A stretch of DNA of 64,000 nt, taken from Muriicola marianensis. Lineage in GTDB: Bacteria > Bacteroidota > Bacteroidia > Flavobacteriales > Flavobacteriaceae. Shown here in pieces: positions 1-10,482 of the stretch. Positions within the stretch are counted from its first letter, which is position 1. Each line of letters begins with the position of its first letter. The DNA lies in the NCBI RefSeq assembly GCF_014638095.1, contig NZ_BMFH01000001.1, positions 2,055,227 to 2,119,226 on the forward strand, in the 5' to 3' direction. Position numbers and translations under genes: made by a program. The notes beneath the pieces were generated by a model. It had not been told where the DNA came from, did not search any database, and saw only the letters and a program-made list of their open reading frames with translations.

Positions 1-2
1 GC

Positions 3-1169
3 AAGATCAAGGATGATGCTGTGGCGTATCCCATGATCCAGGAATTGAAGCTCAACCTGGAGGAGATTGAAAAGGGAGGATACGACCATTTTATGCTGAA
101 GGAGATCTATGAGCAGCCTCGGGCTATAAAAGATACCTACAGAGGTAGGTTGCTCGTAGACCAGGGTATTATTAAAATGTCCGGGATAGACGATAACCTT
201 GAGCGATTCATGAATGCAAACCGCATCATTATCGTGGCCTGTGGTACCTCCTGGCATGCCGGACTTGTAGCCGAATATATATTCGAAGATCTGGCTCGTA
301 TACCTGTAGAGGTGGAGTACGCCTCAGAGTTCAGGTATCGAAACCCGGTGATCACCAGCAAGGACGTAGTAATCGCTATTTCCCAATCGGGAGAGACCGC
401 AGATACGCTTGCCGCGATCAAACTGGCCAAAGAGAGAGGAGCATTTGTGTTTGGTGTTTGTAACGTGGTGGGTTCTTCCATTGCACGTGAAACCAATGCA
501 GGAGCATATACCCACGCCGGTCCTGAGATCGGGGTGGCTTCCACTAAGGCCTTTACCACACAGATCACCATCCTGATGATGCTCGCCTTAAAACTCGCCA
601 AGGAAAAGGGTGAATTAAACGAATCAAAATATCATGAGATCCTTTCCGAACTGGAGAATATCCCCAGCAAGGTGGAAAAGGCGCTCGAGGCCAACCCGCT
701 GGTAGAGATCATCGCAGACGTCTACAAAGAATCAGACAATTGCCTGTACCTCGGTCGTGGTTACAATTTCCCGGTGGCCCTTGAAGGGGCATTGAAATTA
801 AAGGAGATCAGTTATATCCACGCAGAGGGGTATCCGGCTGCCGAAATGAAACACGGACCGATCGCCCTGATAGATGAACAAATGCCTGTGATCGTGATAG
901 CCACAAAGAAAGGACATTACGAAAAAGTGGTGAGCAATATTCAGGAGATCAAAACCCGAAAAGGAAAGATCATCGCCATCGTAACTGAGGGGGATACACA
1001 GGTGAGAGAACTTGCAGACCACGTGATTGAGGTGCCTGAGACCCTGGAAAGTCTGAGTCCGCTCGTCACCACCATACCTTTACAGTTGCTCTCTTACCAC
1101 ATAGCCGTCATGAGAGGTTGCAATGTAGACCAGCCGAGAAACCTCGCCAAGTCGGTCACGGTGGAATAA
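3..1169 (+). CDS. glmS: Glutamine-fructose-6-phosphate aminotransferase, C-terminal part (cut by window start)
   Basis: This is the isomerase half of GlmS, which makes glucosamine-6-phosphate from fructose-6-phosphate and glutamine, the first step to UDP-GlcNAc for peptidoglycan. The reading frame is open from base 3, so the N-terminal glutaminase domain lies outside the window. About 388 residues are visible against roughly 610 in the family. Two SIS sugar-isomerase domains are present: the first carries CGTSWHAG (near base 240) and SQSGET, the second LEGALKLKE and EMKHGPIAL. The protein ends with the family-typical DQPRNLAKSVTVE. A strong hairpin terminator follows at once. Identification is secure; only the 5' end is missing. 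Confidence 0.97.
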   Translation, partial: KIKDDAVAYPMIQELKLNLEEIEKGGYDHFMLKEIYEQPRAIKDTYRGRLLVDQGIIKMSGIDDNLERFMNANRIIIVACGTSWHAGLVAEYIFEDLARIPVEVEYASEFRYRNPVITSKDVVIAISQSGETADTLAAIKLAKERGAFVFGVCNVVGSSIARETNAGAYTHAGPEIGVASTKAFTTQITILMMLALKLAKEKGELNESKYHEILSELENIPSKVEKALEANPLVEIIADVYKESDNCLYLGRGYNFPVALEGALKLKEISYIHAEGYPAAEMKHGPIALIDEQMPVIVIATKKGHYEKVVSNIQEIKTRKGKIIAIVTEGDTQVRELADHVIEVPETLESLSPLVTTIPLQLLSYHIAVMRGCNVDQPRNLAKSVTVE

Positions 1170-1197
1170 ATCACCATCACATACAACTAAAAATTTC

Positions 1198-1226
1198 AGA
1201 CCCTTCATCATGAAGGGTCTTTTTGT
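1198..1226 (+). terminator. Intrinsic terminator after glmS
   Basis: The inverted repeat AGACCCTTCAT / ATGAAGGGTCT with a one-base centre is followed by TTTTTGTGTTTT. It lies 28 bases after the glmS stop, so it should separate glmS from the receptor gene. Confidence 0.85.
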
Positions 1227-1395
1227 GTTTTCGATCAGACGAAGCACTGTACAGAGATCTCATTTCTTGAGAGATTCACAATCCTGCCCTCCTTTTGTTT
1301 TGGGATTATCAATTCTGACCATTGCTTTTTTTAATATTACTATTCCACGATGTAAAAAAATCGTTAAATTGCTCGGAAATTAAAGACCCAGACGA

Positions 1396-4146
1396 ATGAG
1401 AACAACGCTTTTATTATTCTTCCTGCTCTTAGGATTTGGAATGCACGCACAGACCACCGTTCAGGGAACGGTAAAAGATGAAGCCGGTGAACCTGTCCCG
1501 GGAGCCAACATTATTATCATCGGAACAACCACAGGTACCGTTTCCGATTTTGACGGGAATTTCACCCTTGCTGCTTCACAGAATCCCCCATTTGTCATCC
1601 GGGTCACGAGTATTGGTTATACAGAGGTAACGGCCCAGATCACATCGAACAATCAGACTGTAGCCATTGTGCTGCAGGAGGCACAGACCCTTCTCGATGA
1701 GATCGTGGTTTCTGCTTCGAGGACTCCGGAACGGCTATTTGAATCCCCTGTATCGGTAGAGCGATTTGGTTTGAAGGAGATCAAAAATACGGCAGCTGAA
1801 TCATTTTATGGAGGACTGCAGAATCTGAAGGGAGTAGATATCAATACCAACAGTTTGACCTTCCAGTCGATCAACACCCGTGGTTTCGCCACCTTTGCGA
1901 ACACCCGTTTTCTGCAATTGGTTGACGGAATGGACAACTCGGCCCCCGGTCTCAACTTCGTGCTGGGTAACCTGGTGGGGATGTCAGAACTTGAAGTGCA
2001 AAGCATTGAAATCCTGCCCGGAGCTTCGTCAGCACTGTATGGTGCGGGCGCCTTCAATGGTATTCTCTTTATGACCAGCAAGAGTCCCTTTGATTTTCAG
2101 GGGATCAGCGCCTATTTCAAAACCGGGATTACCTCCCAGGAGGCTGCCGGAGACAATAACTACTATGACTTTGGGATCAGGGCAGCCCATGCCTTTAGCG
2201 ACAAGCTCGCTGTGAAAGCCAACTTTTCCTTCTTAAAAGGGGAGGATTGGCATGCCAACAGCACGGTTGACCTGAACAACCCGGGTGCAGACCGGACCAA
2301 TCCGGCATATGATGGCCTGAATGTCTATGGGGATGAGGTATCTACACTTCTGAACTTTGATGCCCTTGCAGGTCTGCCATCGGGTACGGTTGGATCTGCT
2401 GTTGTGAGCAGAACCGGATATGACGAGATCGATCTGGCCAACTATTCGGCAGAAAGCGTAAAAACCGATTTCTCGGTGTATTACAGGCCGTTCGCAGACG
2501 ATTTCGAGATCATCTATAACGGACGGATCGGTCGCGGTAATACCCTGTACCAGGGTGCTAACCGTTACTCCATTAAAAACTTTATTCTACAACAGCACAA
2601 ACTGGAATTCCGAAATGACAATTTCTTCCTTAGGGGATATATCACTTCGGAGGGATCGGGAGATTCCTATGACACCCGTTTTGCTGCTATCAACGTAAAC
2701 CGCAGATGGAAGGGAGATACACAATGGTTTACCGAATATGCCCAGACCTATATCGGGGCACGACTTGGAGTGGGAACCGGGGTTCCTCTCGATGAGGATA
2801 CGGCACATGCCCTGGCCAGGCAGGCGGCTGATACAGGCCGTTTTGTTCCGGGAACACCTCAGTTCCAGAATGCTTTTAATGCCGTGATCAACGATGGGGA
2901 CCTTACCACAGGGGCCAAGTTCATCGATAATACCCAACTGCGGCATGTCAATGGTAATTACAATTTCTCTCACCTGACAAAAGACTTCGCTGAGATCCAG
3001 ATTGGAGGTTCCTTCAGGGAGTATGTCTTAAATTCCAATGGTACTATCTTTACAGATCTCGATGGACCTATCAGCTATAACGAATACGGTGCGTATATGC
3101 AGCTGCAGAAAAAACTTCTGGAAGAGCGACTGAAGTTTACCGGGTCCGTCAGGTATGACAAAAACCAATTCTTCGACGGATTCTTCTCACCAAGAGTTTC
3201 ACTTGCATACACTGCGGGGGAGAAAAGGAATCACAATATACGGATCTCGGCCCAGCAGGGATTCCGGAATCCGACCACGCAAGATCTTTTTATTGGTCTC
3301 AATGCCGGAAGGGCTATACTCGTAGGCTCGGCACCGGATAACCTGGACAGGGATATCAGAACATTTCCTGTAAGTACCTCCGGGCAGGCTATTACCGGAT
3401 CAAGTACGGCTACCGTAGTAGGAAGAGCGGCTTATGAGAATGCATTTTCCCTGGCCTCTGTCAATGCAGGGACTCCCACTGCGGTCAATACACCATTGGT
3501 ACAGCCGGAAGAGATCACAGCTTACGAATTGGGTTATCGTGCACAACTGGGCAAGGTAGCTGTTGATCTTAGCGGATATTACAACCAGTATACCAATTTC
3601 ATCTCCAATACCACTGTGCTTGTACCGTTTTACGGTCAGGCGGGGGACAACGGTTTATCATTGCTGGCCTTGCAGAATGGCGATTTCTTCGCCTACCAGA
3701 ATTACACCAATTCTCAGGCCGACATAAATTCGTACGGTGCCACCGTTGGGGTTGACATGAAAATTTTAGGCAATTTCGACCTGGGTGTTAATTATACCTA
3801 TGCCGAACTCGATTTCGATCAGGCCGCCTTCCCGGATTTCCGGACCAATTTCAACACGCCCAACCACAAGGTAAAGGCCTCATTTGGAAACACCGAATTG
3901 TTCGAGAATTTTGGCTTTAAAGTAAATTACCGCTGGAGTGATACCTATTTCTGGCAGGCTACTTTCGCTGATGGCGATATACCTTCCTACAGCGTACTGG
4001 ATGCTCAAATTAACTATGCAGTACCGGATATCAAATCTGTATTTAAGGTTGGTGGATCCAATATCCTGGGAGAGGAGTATTTCTCAGCTGTGGGTACCGG
4101 GGCTGTAGGTTCCATTTTCTACGTAAGCTGGACGGTAAACCCTTAA
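1396..4146 (+). CDS. TonB-dependent outer-membrane receptor with CarboxypepD_reg-like domain
   Basis: A 916-residue outer-membrane receptor. It starts with a signal peptide (MRTTLLLFFLLLGFGMHAQ). A carboxypeptidase-regulatory-like beta-sandwich follows at about residues 20-95 (QGTVKDEAGEPVPGANI, typical of Bacteroidota receptors). The plug starts near DEIVVSASRTPERL at about 105, and the rest is a beta-barrel ending in an aromatic-rich strand (FYVSWTVNP). Such receptors take up bulky ligands using energy from TonB-ExbBD. There is no SusD-like partner next to it, so it is not an obvious polysaccharide locus, and the ligand cannot be read from sequence. It is a single gene bounded by terminators on both sides. 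Confidence 0.92.
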   Translation: MRTTLLLFFLLLGFGMHAQTTVQGTVKDEAGEPVPGANIIIIGTTTGTVSDFDGNFTLAASQNPPFVIRVTSIGYTEVTAQITSNNQTVAIVLQEAQTLLDEIVVSASRTPERLFESPVSVERFGLKEIKNTAAESFYGGLQNLKGVDINTNSLTFQSINTRGFATFANTRFLQLVDGMDNSAPGLNFVLGNLVGMSELEVQSIEILPGASSALYGAGAFNGILFMTSKSPFDFQGISAYFKTGITSQEAAGDNNYYDFGIRAAHAFSDKLAVKANFSFLKGEDWHANSTVDLNNPGADRTNPAYDGLNVYGDEVSTLLNFDALAGLPSGTVGSAVVSRTGYDEIDLANYSAESVKTDFSVYYRPFADDFEIIYNGRIGRGNTLYQGANRYSIKNFILQQHKLEFRNDNFFLRGYITSEGSGDSYDTRFAAINVNRRWKGDTQWFTEYAQTYIGARLGVGTGVPLDEDTAHALARQAADTGRFVPGTPQFQNAFNAVINDGDLTTGAKFIDNTQLRHVNGNYNFSHLTKDFAEIQIGGSFREYVLNSNGTIFTDLDGPISYNEYGAYMQLQKKLLEERLKFTGSVRYDKNQFFDGFFSPRVSLAYTAGEKRNHNIRISAQQGFRNPTTQDLFIGLNAGRAILVGSAPDNLDRDIRTFPVSTSGQAITGSSTATVVGRAAYENAFSLASVNAGTPTAVNTPLVQPEEITAYELGYRAQLGKVAVDLSGYYNQYTNFISNTTVLVPFYGQAGDNGLSLLALQNGDFFAYQNYTNSQADINSYGATVGVDMKILGNFDLGVNYTYAELDFDQAAFPDFRTNFNTPNHKVKASFGNTELFENFGFKVNYRWSDTYFWQATFADGDIPSYSVLDAQINYAVPDIKSVFKVGGSNILGEEYFSAVGTGAVGSIFYVSWTVNP

Positions 4147-4170
4147 GAGGCAACTTCTAACACAAAAATG

Positions 4171-4200
4171 AAAGCACCGTGGAAACGGTGCTTTTTTTAT
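4171..4200 (+). terminator. Intrinsic terminator after the TonB receptor
   Basis: AAAGCACCGT / ACGGTGCTTT stem with a GGAA loop (4171-4194), followed by a T run. It lies 24 bases after the receptor stop codon. Confidence 0.88.
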
Positions 4201-4240
4201 GCGAAAAAATCAACCTAAAGCCTTCTTATTTACAATGTGA

Positions 4241-5833
<1,593 letters not shown>

Positions 5834-5874
5834 GATATCCTGAAGGAAAGTAAGAGAATAAGAAGTTTTAGCAG

Positions 5875-6153
5875 ATGCATTTAGAAATCGTATCCCCGGA
5901 AGCCACTTTGTTTGAAGGAAATGTCACTTCGGTGACCGTACCCGGACTAAACGGTGAATTCCAGGTGCTCGACAATCACGCACCTATTGTTTCCCTCTTA
6001 CAGCAGGGCCTGGTTAAGATCGGGGGAGACATCACCATAGATGAGGAGCACGAGGCCAGGTTTAATAAAGCGGCCGATGGAAAGATGACCTTGTCTATAA
6101 GCAGTGGAACCATGGAGATGAACGATAATAAGGTAATTGTTCTGGTCGACTAA
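5875..6153 (+). CDS. atpC: ATP synthase F1 subunit epsilon (short form)
   Basis: The epsilon subunit of F1, 92 residues. Only the N-terminal beta-sandwich is present (LEIVSPEATLFEG at the start, GEFQVLDNHAPIVSLLQQG in the middle). The C-terminal helical hairpin found in the approximately 135-residue forms, which inhibits ATP hydrolysis in many bacteria, is missing. A naturally short epsilon is common in Bacteroidota, so I read this as the normal state and not a truncation. It follows atpD in one transcription unit and ends before a hairpin terminator that lies inside the converging acetyltransferase gene. Confidence 0.95.
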   Translation: MHLEIVSPEATLFEGNVTSVTVPGLNGEFQVLDNHAPIVSLLQQGLVKIGGDITIDEEHEARFNKAADGKMTLSISSGTMEMNDNKVIVLVD

Positions 6154-6164
6154 CTTCTTGTACT

Positions 6165-6695
6165 TTAAAGTATAATTAAATACCAGTCCCTCCCATCGGA
6201 CTGGTATTTTTTTAGTACCCGGAAGCCAATGGCCAGATGGGCCTCCAGGGATCTGCGGTTGCGGCCATCCACTTCGGTGACGATAAGATCGAACTCTTCG
6301 CGCAAAACTTCCTTCATGGTCCGGTACAACTCACGAAAAATACCTTTCTTCCTGTAGTCCTTGTCAATACAGACCTGGCCCATGACTATATAGGTCTTGT
6401 CTGGAGGTAAGTTTGACCTGACCTGATCGAACATCGATCTGAGGATGGGGATTTCGGCGGAGAAGGAGGGATGCATACACAGGGCATAACCCACAACCCG
6501 ATCATCAGCCCTGGCTACGATATGGGGACAGACTTCGTTCATTTTACCGAGGAGTTCGGGGGTATGCCTGACCGTAAGGAACCCCTCCTGCTCGCGGATT
6601 TTATCCGTGAGTTGGTCAGGTAAGTTCTTTACCTGCAATTCCAGGATCTCCCTGAGGTCTTTTTCAGTCCTCGCCCTTCCGTATACGACAGACAT
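6165..6695 (-). CDS. GNAT-family N-acetyltransferase
   Basis: A predicted acetyl-CoA-dependent N-acetyltransferase of unknown substrate. The GNAT fold is suggested by VVGYALCMHP (beta-4), by YIVMGQVCIDKDYRKKGIFRELYRTM (beta-4, then the V/I-x-x-x-Q/R-x-x-G-like acetyl-CoA loop DYRKKGI) and by VTEVDGRNRRSLEAHLAIGFRVLKKY near the C-terminus. The start at 6695 gives MSVVYGRARTEKDLREILELQ, the usual GNAT N-terminus. An upstream ATG at 6749 would add 18 residues with no family look and would sit within about 10 bases of the divergent bioF -7 box. The 3' end converges on atpC and carries that gene's terminator within its coding sequence. Confidence 0.85.
   Translation of the reverse strand: MSVVYGRARTEKDLREILELQVKNLPDQLTDKIREQEGFLTVRHTPELLGKMNEVCPHIVARADDRVVGYALCMHPSFSAEIPILRSMFDQVRSNLPPDKTYIVMGQVCIDKDYRKKGIFRELYRTMKEVLREEFDLIVTEVDGRNRRSLEAHLAIGFRVLKKYQSDGRDWYLIIL
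6178..6214 (+). terminator. Terminator of atpDC, inside the 3' end of the converging gene
   Basis: AAATACCAGTCC / GGACTGGTATTT stem with an eight-base loop, followed by a T run, placed 25 bases after atpC. The same bases encode the last residues (KKYQSDGRDWY) of the acetyltransferase on the minus strand. Confidence 0.85.
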
Positions 6696-6757
6696 TTCTA
6701 AAAGGTGTTGTGCTTGCGGTTTCGCAATTTCAAGATAACATTTATTCATCTAAATAC

Positions 6758-6765
6758 TACCTTTG
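6758..6765 (+). promoter_or_regulatory. Candidate -7 box of bioF, almost touching the start codon
   Basis: TACCTTTG is a perfect TAnnTTTG box that ends four bases before the bioF ATG at 6770. If it is used, transcription would start at or next to the start codon, giving a leaderless or nearly leaderless mRNA. Confidence 0.6.
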
Positions 6766-6769
6766 AAAT

Positions 6770-7945
6770 ATGGATGGATTTCCGAAAAAACTGGGGCAGA
6801 AGCTGCAGGAGAGGAGGGAGGAGAATACACTCCGAGAATTGAAGCTCCTCTCGTCAAAAACCGATTTTGTCAGCAATGATTACCTGGGGATGGCCCGTGA
6901 GGAGACCGTATTCCGAGGTGCCACCGGTATCCTGGAGTCTATGGGTATGTTGCGAAACGGGTCTACCGGATCCCGTTTGCTTTCAGGGAATTCTCCACTC
7001 CATGAAAAAACGGAAGCGGTCCTGGCCGGACTTTATGGGGCAGAGAGTGCCCTGATCTTCAACTCGGGTTACGACGCCAACCTCGGACTCTTTTCCTGTG
7101 TACCTCAGAGGGATGATGTAGTCCTCTACGATGAATATATACATGCCAGTATGAGGGATGGTATTCGCATGGGACTTGCCAAAAGCTACAAATACAGGCA
7201 TAATGACCTGGATCACCTCAGGGAACTACTGCTTCGACTGAGGAAAGAAGGGGATAAAGACTCCCAATTTTACCTGGCCACAGAGGCGGTTTTCTCTATG
7301 GATGGGGATCAACCGGATCTGGATTCCCTGATCAAACTTTGCGATGAATTCCGGTGCAGGCTTATACTGGACGAGGCACATGCCATATTGGGAATAGACA
7401 GGACCCTGGGAGATCTCGCCGATCAGGAGACGGTCAGGCGGGTGGTCTTCGCGAGGATCGCGACCTTTGGCAAGGCCATGGGCGTACAGGGAGCCGCAGT
7501 GCTAGGTAGCCCACAGTTAAGATCCTACCTGGTCAATTTTGCGCGAAGCTTTATCTATTCCACAGCCCTGCCTCCCATGAGTGTAGCTGCGGTACTCTTC
7601 GCATGTGAACAGATAAATAAAGAAGAATACCTCCGAAAGAAGGAAAGGCTCAGGTCTAATATCGAGATGTTTCTGAAAATTAGGGACGATCTTGGTCTTC
7701 GGGAAAGGTTTATTCCCAGCAGGTCGGCCATACACTCCTGTGTGATCCCGGGCAATTCCGGTGTGAAGCGCGTGTCCGAAGATTTAAATAGGAAAGGGTA
7801 CAATGTATTACCCATCCTTTCCCCCACCGTGCCCTCCGGGCAAGAGAGGATACGATTCTGCCTGCACAGTTTCAATTCCCGGGATGAAATAAAGGAAGTA
7901 TTGAGTATCTTGGCCCGTGCCATTGAAGAGAACGTCCATGCCTGA
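6770..7945 (+). CDS. bioF: 8-amino-7-oxononanoate synthase-like PLP enzyme
   Basis: An alpha-oxoamine synthase, 391 residues. In biotin synthesis BioF condenses pimeloyl-ACP (or -CoA) with L-alanine to give 8-amino-7-oxononanoate. Class II fold markers are visible: NDYLGMA near 36-42, GSTGSRLLSG at 64-73, FNSGYDANLG near 97-106, DEAHA at 201-205, and the PLP lysine in ATFGKAMGVQGA at K235. Placement next to bioD, bioA and bioB supports bioF over the related glycine C-acetyltransferase (kbl). The next gene starts 8 bases before its stop codon, so they are translationally linked. Confidence 0.92.
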   Translation: MDGFPKKLGQKLQERREENTLRELKLLSSKTDFVSNDYLGMAREETVFRGATGILESMGMLRNGSTGSRLLSGNSPLHEKTEAVLAGLYGAESALIFNSGYDANLGLFSCVPQRDDVVLYDEYIHASMRDGIRMGLAKSYKYRHNDLDHLRELLLRLRKEGDKDSQFYLATEAVFSMDGDQPDLDSLIKLCDEFRCRLILDEAHAILGIDRTLGDLADQETVRRVVFARIATFGKAMGVQGAAVLGSPQLRSYLVNFARSFIYSTALPPMSVAAVLFACEQINKEEYLRKKERLRSNIEMFLKIRDDLGLRERFIPSRSAIHSCVIPGNSGVKRVSEDLNRKGYNVLPILSPTVPSGQERIRFCLHSFNSRDEIKEVLSILARAIEENVHA

Positions 7946-8321
7946 AAAATTCTATACCCTCGGTGCCTTTGAGTTTCCGGCCGACGTGCAGGTCATCAAG
8001 GGCAGGCTTGAGGCCGAAGGGATCTACGTGTATCTCAGGGATGAGAATTTTTTAAATACTGATCCCCTGGTAAGTCAGGCTGTGGGAGGAGTCAAGCTAC
8101 AGGTCTATACGCGCGACAAGGACAGGGCGATTGAGATCTACGACGAATTCAGGAGATACGCCATTGATGATAAGGGAAATCCAGTGACATGTCCCAACTG
8201 CAAAGCCCAGCGCTCGGAAGCCTACTATGCCAGAAAAGGCTTCTATCACAAACTCTTCCCTTTCTTCGAAAAGAAAAAATACAGATGCCTTAAATGCGGC
8301 ATGATCACAAAACCCCAATAG
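7938..8321 (+). CDS. DUF2007-family protein with C-terminal zinc ribbon
   Basis: A 127-residue protein. The N-terminal half (YTLGAFEFPADVQVIKGRLEAEGI, then VGGVKLQVYTRDKDRAIEI) matches the DUF2007 type, a small ferredoxin-like domain proposed to act in signalling. The C-terminal half has two CxxC pairs (CPNC and CLKC), so it probably binds one zinc. The start at 7938 overlaps the bioF stop by 8 bases; a longer frame from 7917 would only extend the overlap. bioD starts three bases after its stop. Being locked between bioF and bioD suggests co-expression with biotin synthesis, but no biotin role is known for the family. Confidence 0.8.
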   Translation: MPEKFYTLGAFEFPADVQVIKGRLEAEGIYVYLRDENFLNTDPLVSQAVGGVKLQVYTRDKDRAIEIYDEFRRYAIDDKGNPVTCPNCKAQRSEAYYARKGFYHKLFPFFEKKKYRCLKCGMITKPQ

Positions 8322-8324
8322 ACC

Positions 8325-8942
8325 GTGAAGAGAATATTTGTTACCGGGATCTCAACTGAGGTCGGAAAGACCATTGCCTCAGCCATCCTCGTGGAAGCCC
8401 TGCTGGCCGATTACTGGAAGCCTGTACAGGCAGGAGACCTCGACCATTCTGACAGTCATAAGGTCAGGAACCTGATCAGCAACCCCAAGACAGTGATCCA
8501 TCAAAACAGCTATGCGTTGAAGACACCAATGAGTCCGCATGCAGCTGCCGGGATCGACGGGATCAGAATCGATTTAGATCAGATCACGGAACCGGATACA
8601 GAGAATCACTTGGTGATAGAGGGAGCGGGCGGACTACTGGTTCCTCTGAACGATAATGATACGATCGCAGACCTGATCAAACCCGATTACAAGGTGGTAG
8701 TGGTCTCAAGACATTACCTGGGGAGTATCAACCATTCCCTCCTGACCATCGAGGCCCTCAGAGCGAGGGGAATTGAACCCGTTATCCTGTTCAGCGGGAA
8801 CGAACACCCGACCACTGAGAGCATCATATTGTCCAAGACTGGAGTGCAATGTGTCGGGAGGATCTCCGAGGAAGGGAATTTTGACAAGGAGACCATCCGC
8901 AAATACGCTACTATGTTCAGGGAGGCATTAATGGCCCTTTAG
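8325..8942 (+). CDS. bioD: Dethiobiotin synthetase
   Basis: ATP-dependent closure of the ureido ring from 7,8-diaminopelargonate and CO2, the step before BioB. It is 205 residues, slightly shorter than the roughly 220 of typical BioD. The phosphate loop GISTEVGKT is at 8-16, TPMSPHAAA follows at about 66-74, and VIEGAGGLLVPL at about 98-109 carries the conserved EGAGG. The start is GTG, three bases after the DUF2007 stop, and no ATG is available nearby. The last 15 bases overlap the end of the converging glycosyltransferase gene. Confidence 0.94.
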   Translation: MKRIFVTGISTEVGKTIASAILVEALLADYWKPVQAGDLDHSDSHKVRNLISNPKTVIHQNSYALKTPMSPHAAAGIDGIRIDLDQITEPDTENHLVIEGAGGLLVPLNDNDTIADLIKPDYKVVVVSRHYLGSINHSLLTIEALRARGIEPVILFSGNEHPTTESIILSKTGVQCVGRISEEGNFDKETIRKYATMFREALMAL

Positions 8943-10418
8943 GCGGGTAAAAATCTCGGCTCTTCCCACTGTGCCTGCAAGGCGGTAGTGGTCAGATAAA
9001 TAAGATCTCACATAGGCATCTTCCTCCACGTATTCCTTGTCGAATACAGATTTTTCTTTCCTGGTGACCACGGTTTTCGGTTTGAGAGAATCCAGGAGGT
9101 ATTCCAATTCTTCCAGAGCATTTTTCCTGGGATTTTCAAAATAGGGATAAAGAGCCTGCCTGCAGATATTGCTGGGATGGGTCGCTGCCTTTGACGGGGG
9201 CGAGGCATCGAGGATCCAGTAGCCTATATGGTACTCAAAAAAAAGGACATCTTCGGAATTCAGTTTTTGTTCCCTGATAAAATCCGGAACAGTAAATCCT
9301 TCCCCATTATAATAAGTCCCGTGCTTTCTTTTATTGTCGATGATATTGGCCAGTTCTATATAGGATTCAACCGGCAGTGAAACAGCAAGGAAGAGAGCCA
9401 AAGGATAGTAAATCTGTCGGTGACGCAAAGCATGTGAGAGGGCGATACCCAGCAGGATGAGGAGCATGGGATAGAGTTGCATCAGGTAATGCCCATTCAC
9501 TTTCCCGCTTTTCAGGAAGGAAAATACGACCCCGGCGAGAACCGCGGTCAGCAGGAGCACTTTGGGATCTGAGAAATCGATCCACTTTTTTTTCCAGCAT
9601 ATCATCCCGAATAACAACAAGACAGCTACCAAAGGCAGCACGTTCAAAACAGAGCTTTGCAGGTCATTGGAGTAGGCCAACGGGGCCCTGATCACAGAAT
9701 CCATCCAGACCTCAGGGATCCCTGATGCCAGATAGGGCAGGAAAGTGGCAACGACAGGGAGTATGATCCCTGATCCCAAAAATACTATTCGTACAAATCC
9801 TCTTCGCGCCTTGCGCTCGAATATGGATATTCCAAAGACCCAAAGGAGCATCCCGATCACGGCATAGGCCAGGTTGAGTTTCATCATCAGGGATACGCCC
9901 AGCAATATACCTGCAATAAAAAACCATCCTGCCTTTCTGTGTTTCAGGAGTAAGAAGAGTGCCGGCATAAAGAACAGCATACTCAGGTGTTCGGACATCA
10001 CACCCTGCAGGCTGCCGAATAGGCTCAAAAGGTAGACACAACCCAGGGAGGACCAGAAGCCGATTCGGGCCGAATACACTTCCTTCCCGGTCTTATAGGT
10101 ATAAAATGAAACAACGGCTACAACGAGGGCGCCAAAAAATCTGATGGCGAGAAAACTCTTCCCAAAGATGTAAATGATCACCGAGAAGAAAAGAAATACC
10201 AGGGGTGGCTTCAGGTCCCACAACTGGGTATAAGGCAAATGTCCGTCTACCCAGGATTGTGCCATCAGGATGAATGTGCTTTCATCCCTGTCTATGTAGT
10301 CCCTGAAAAAAAAAGGAAAACGAAGGCAAACCGAGAGGAGGGCCAGACCTAAAAATACCTTACCATCCTTCAGATTCTGGTAATTAGGAATGAGAGATGT
10401 TATAAATTTGTGCGGCAT
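8928..10418 (-). CDS. Polytopic membrane glycosyltransferase (ArnT/PMT-like, GT-C fold)
   Basis: A 496-residue protein with about ten predicted membrane helices. The first periplasmic loop carries DRDESTFILMAQSWVDGHLPYTQLWDLKPPLVF, with the DE/D and xPPL features of ArnT and dolichyl-phosphate-mannose-type transferases (GT39/GT83). These enzymes move a sugar from a polyprenyl-phosphate carrier to lipid A, protein or glycan in the periplasm. The C-terminal soluble part (about 370-496) has no recognised motif. It sits on the opposite strand between bioD and bioA, overlapping bioD by 15 bases, and looks functionally unrelated to biotin. Donor and acceptor cannot be predicted. Confidence 0.8.
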   Translation of the reverse strand: MPHKFITSLIPNYQNLKDGKVFLGLALLSVCLRFPFFFRDYIDRDESTFILMAQSWVDGHLPYTQLWDLKPPLVFLFFSVIIYIFGKSFLAIRFFGALVVAVVSFYTYKTGKEVYSARIGFWSSLGCVYLLSLFGSLQGVMSEHLSMLFFMPALFLLLKHRKAGWFFIAGILLGVSLMMKLNLAYAVIGMLLWVFGISIFERKARRGFVRIVFLGSGIILPVVATFLPYLASGIPEVWMDSVIRAPLAYSNDLQSSVLNVLPLVAVLLLFGMICWKKKWIDFSDPKVLLLTAVLAGVVFSFLKSGKVNGHYLMQLYPMLLILLGIALSHALRHRQIYYPLALFLAVSLPVESYIELANIIDNKRKHGTYYNGEGFTVPDFIREQKLNSEDVLFFEYHIGYWILDASPPSKAATHPSNICRQALYPYFENPRKNALEELEYLLDSLKPKTVVTRKEKSVFDKEYVEEDAYVRSYLSDHYRLAGTVGRAEIFTRLKGH

Positions 10419-10482
10419 GTCTTCCGGAGGATGTTCCTCCCCTGCAAGATATATAAATCAATGTTGCCTTAAAATAACAGGC

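Noticed and set aside
1396-4146. Possible polysaccharide utilisation locus at the first TonB receptor
   Set aside because: No SusD-like lipoprotein, glycoside hydrolase or anti-sigma pair is next to it; the receptor stands alone.
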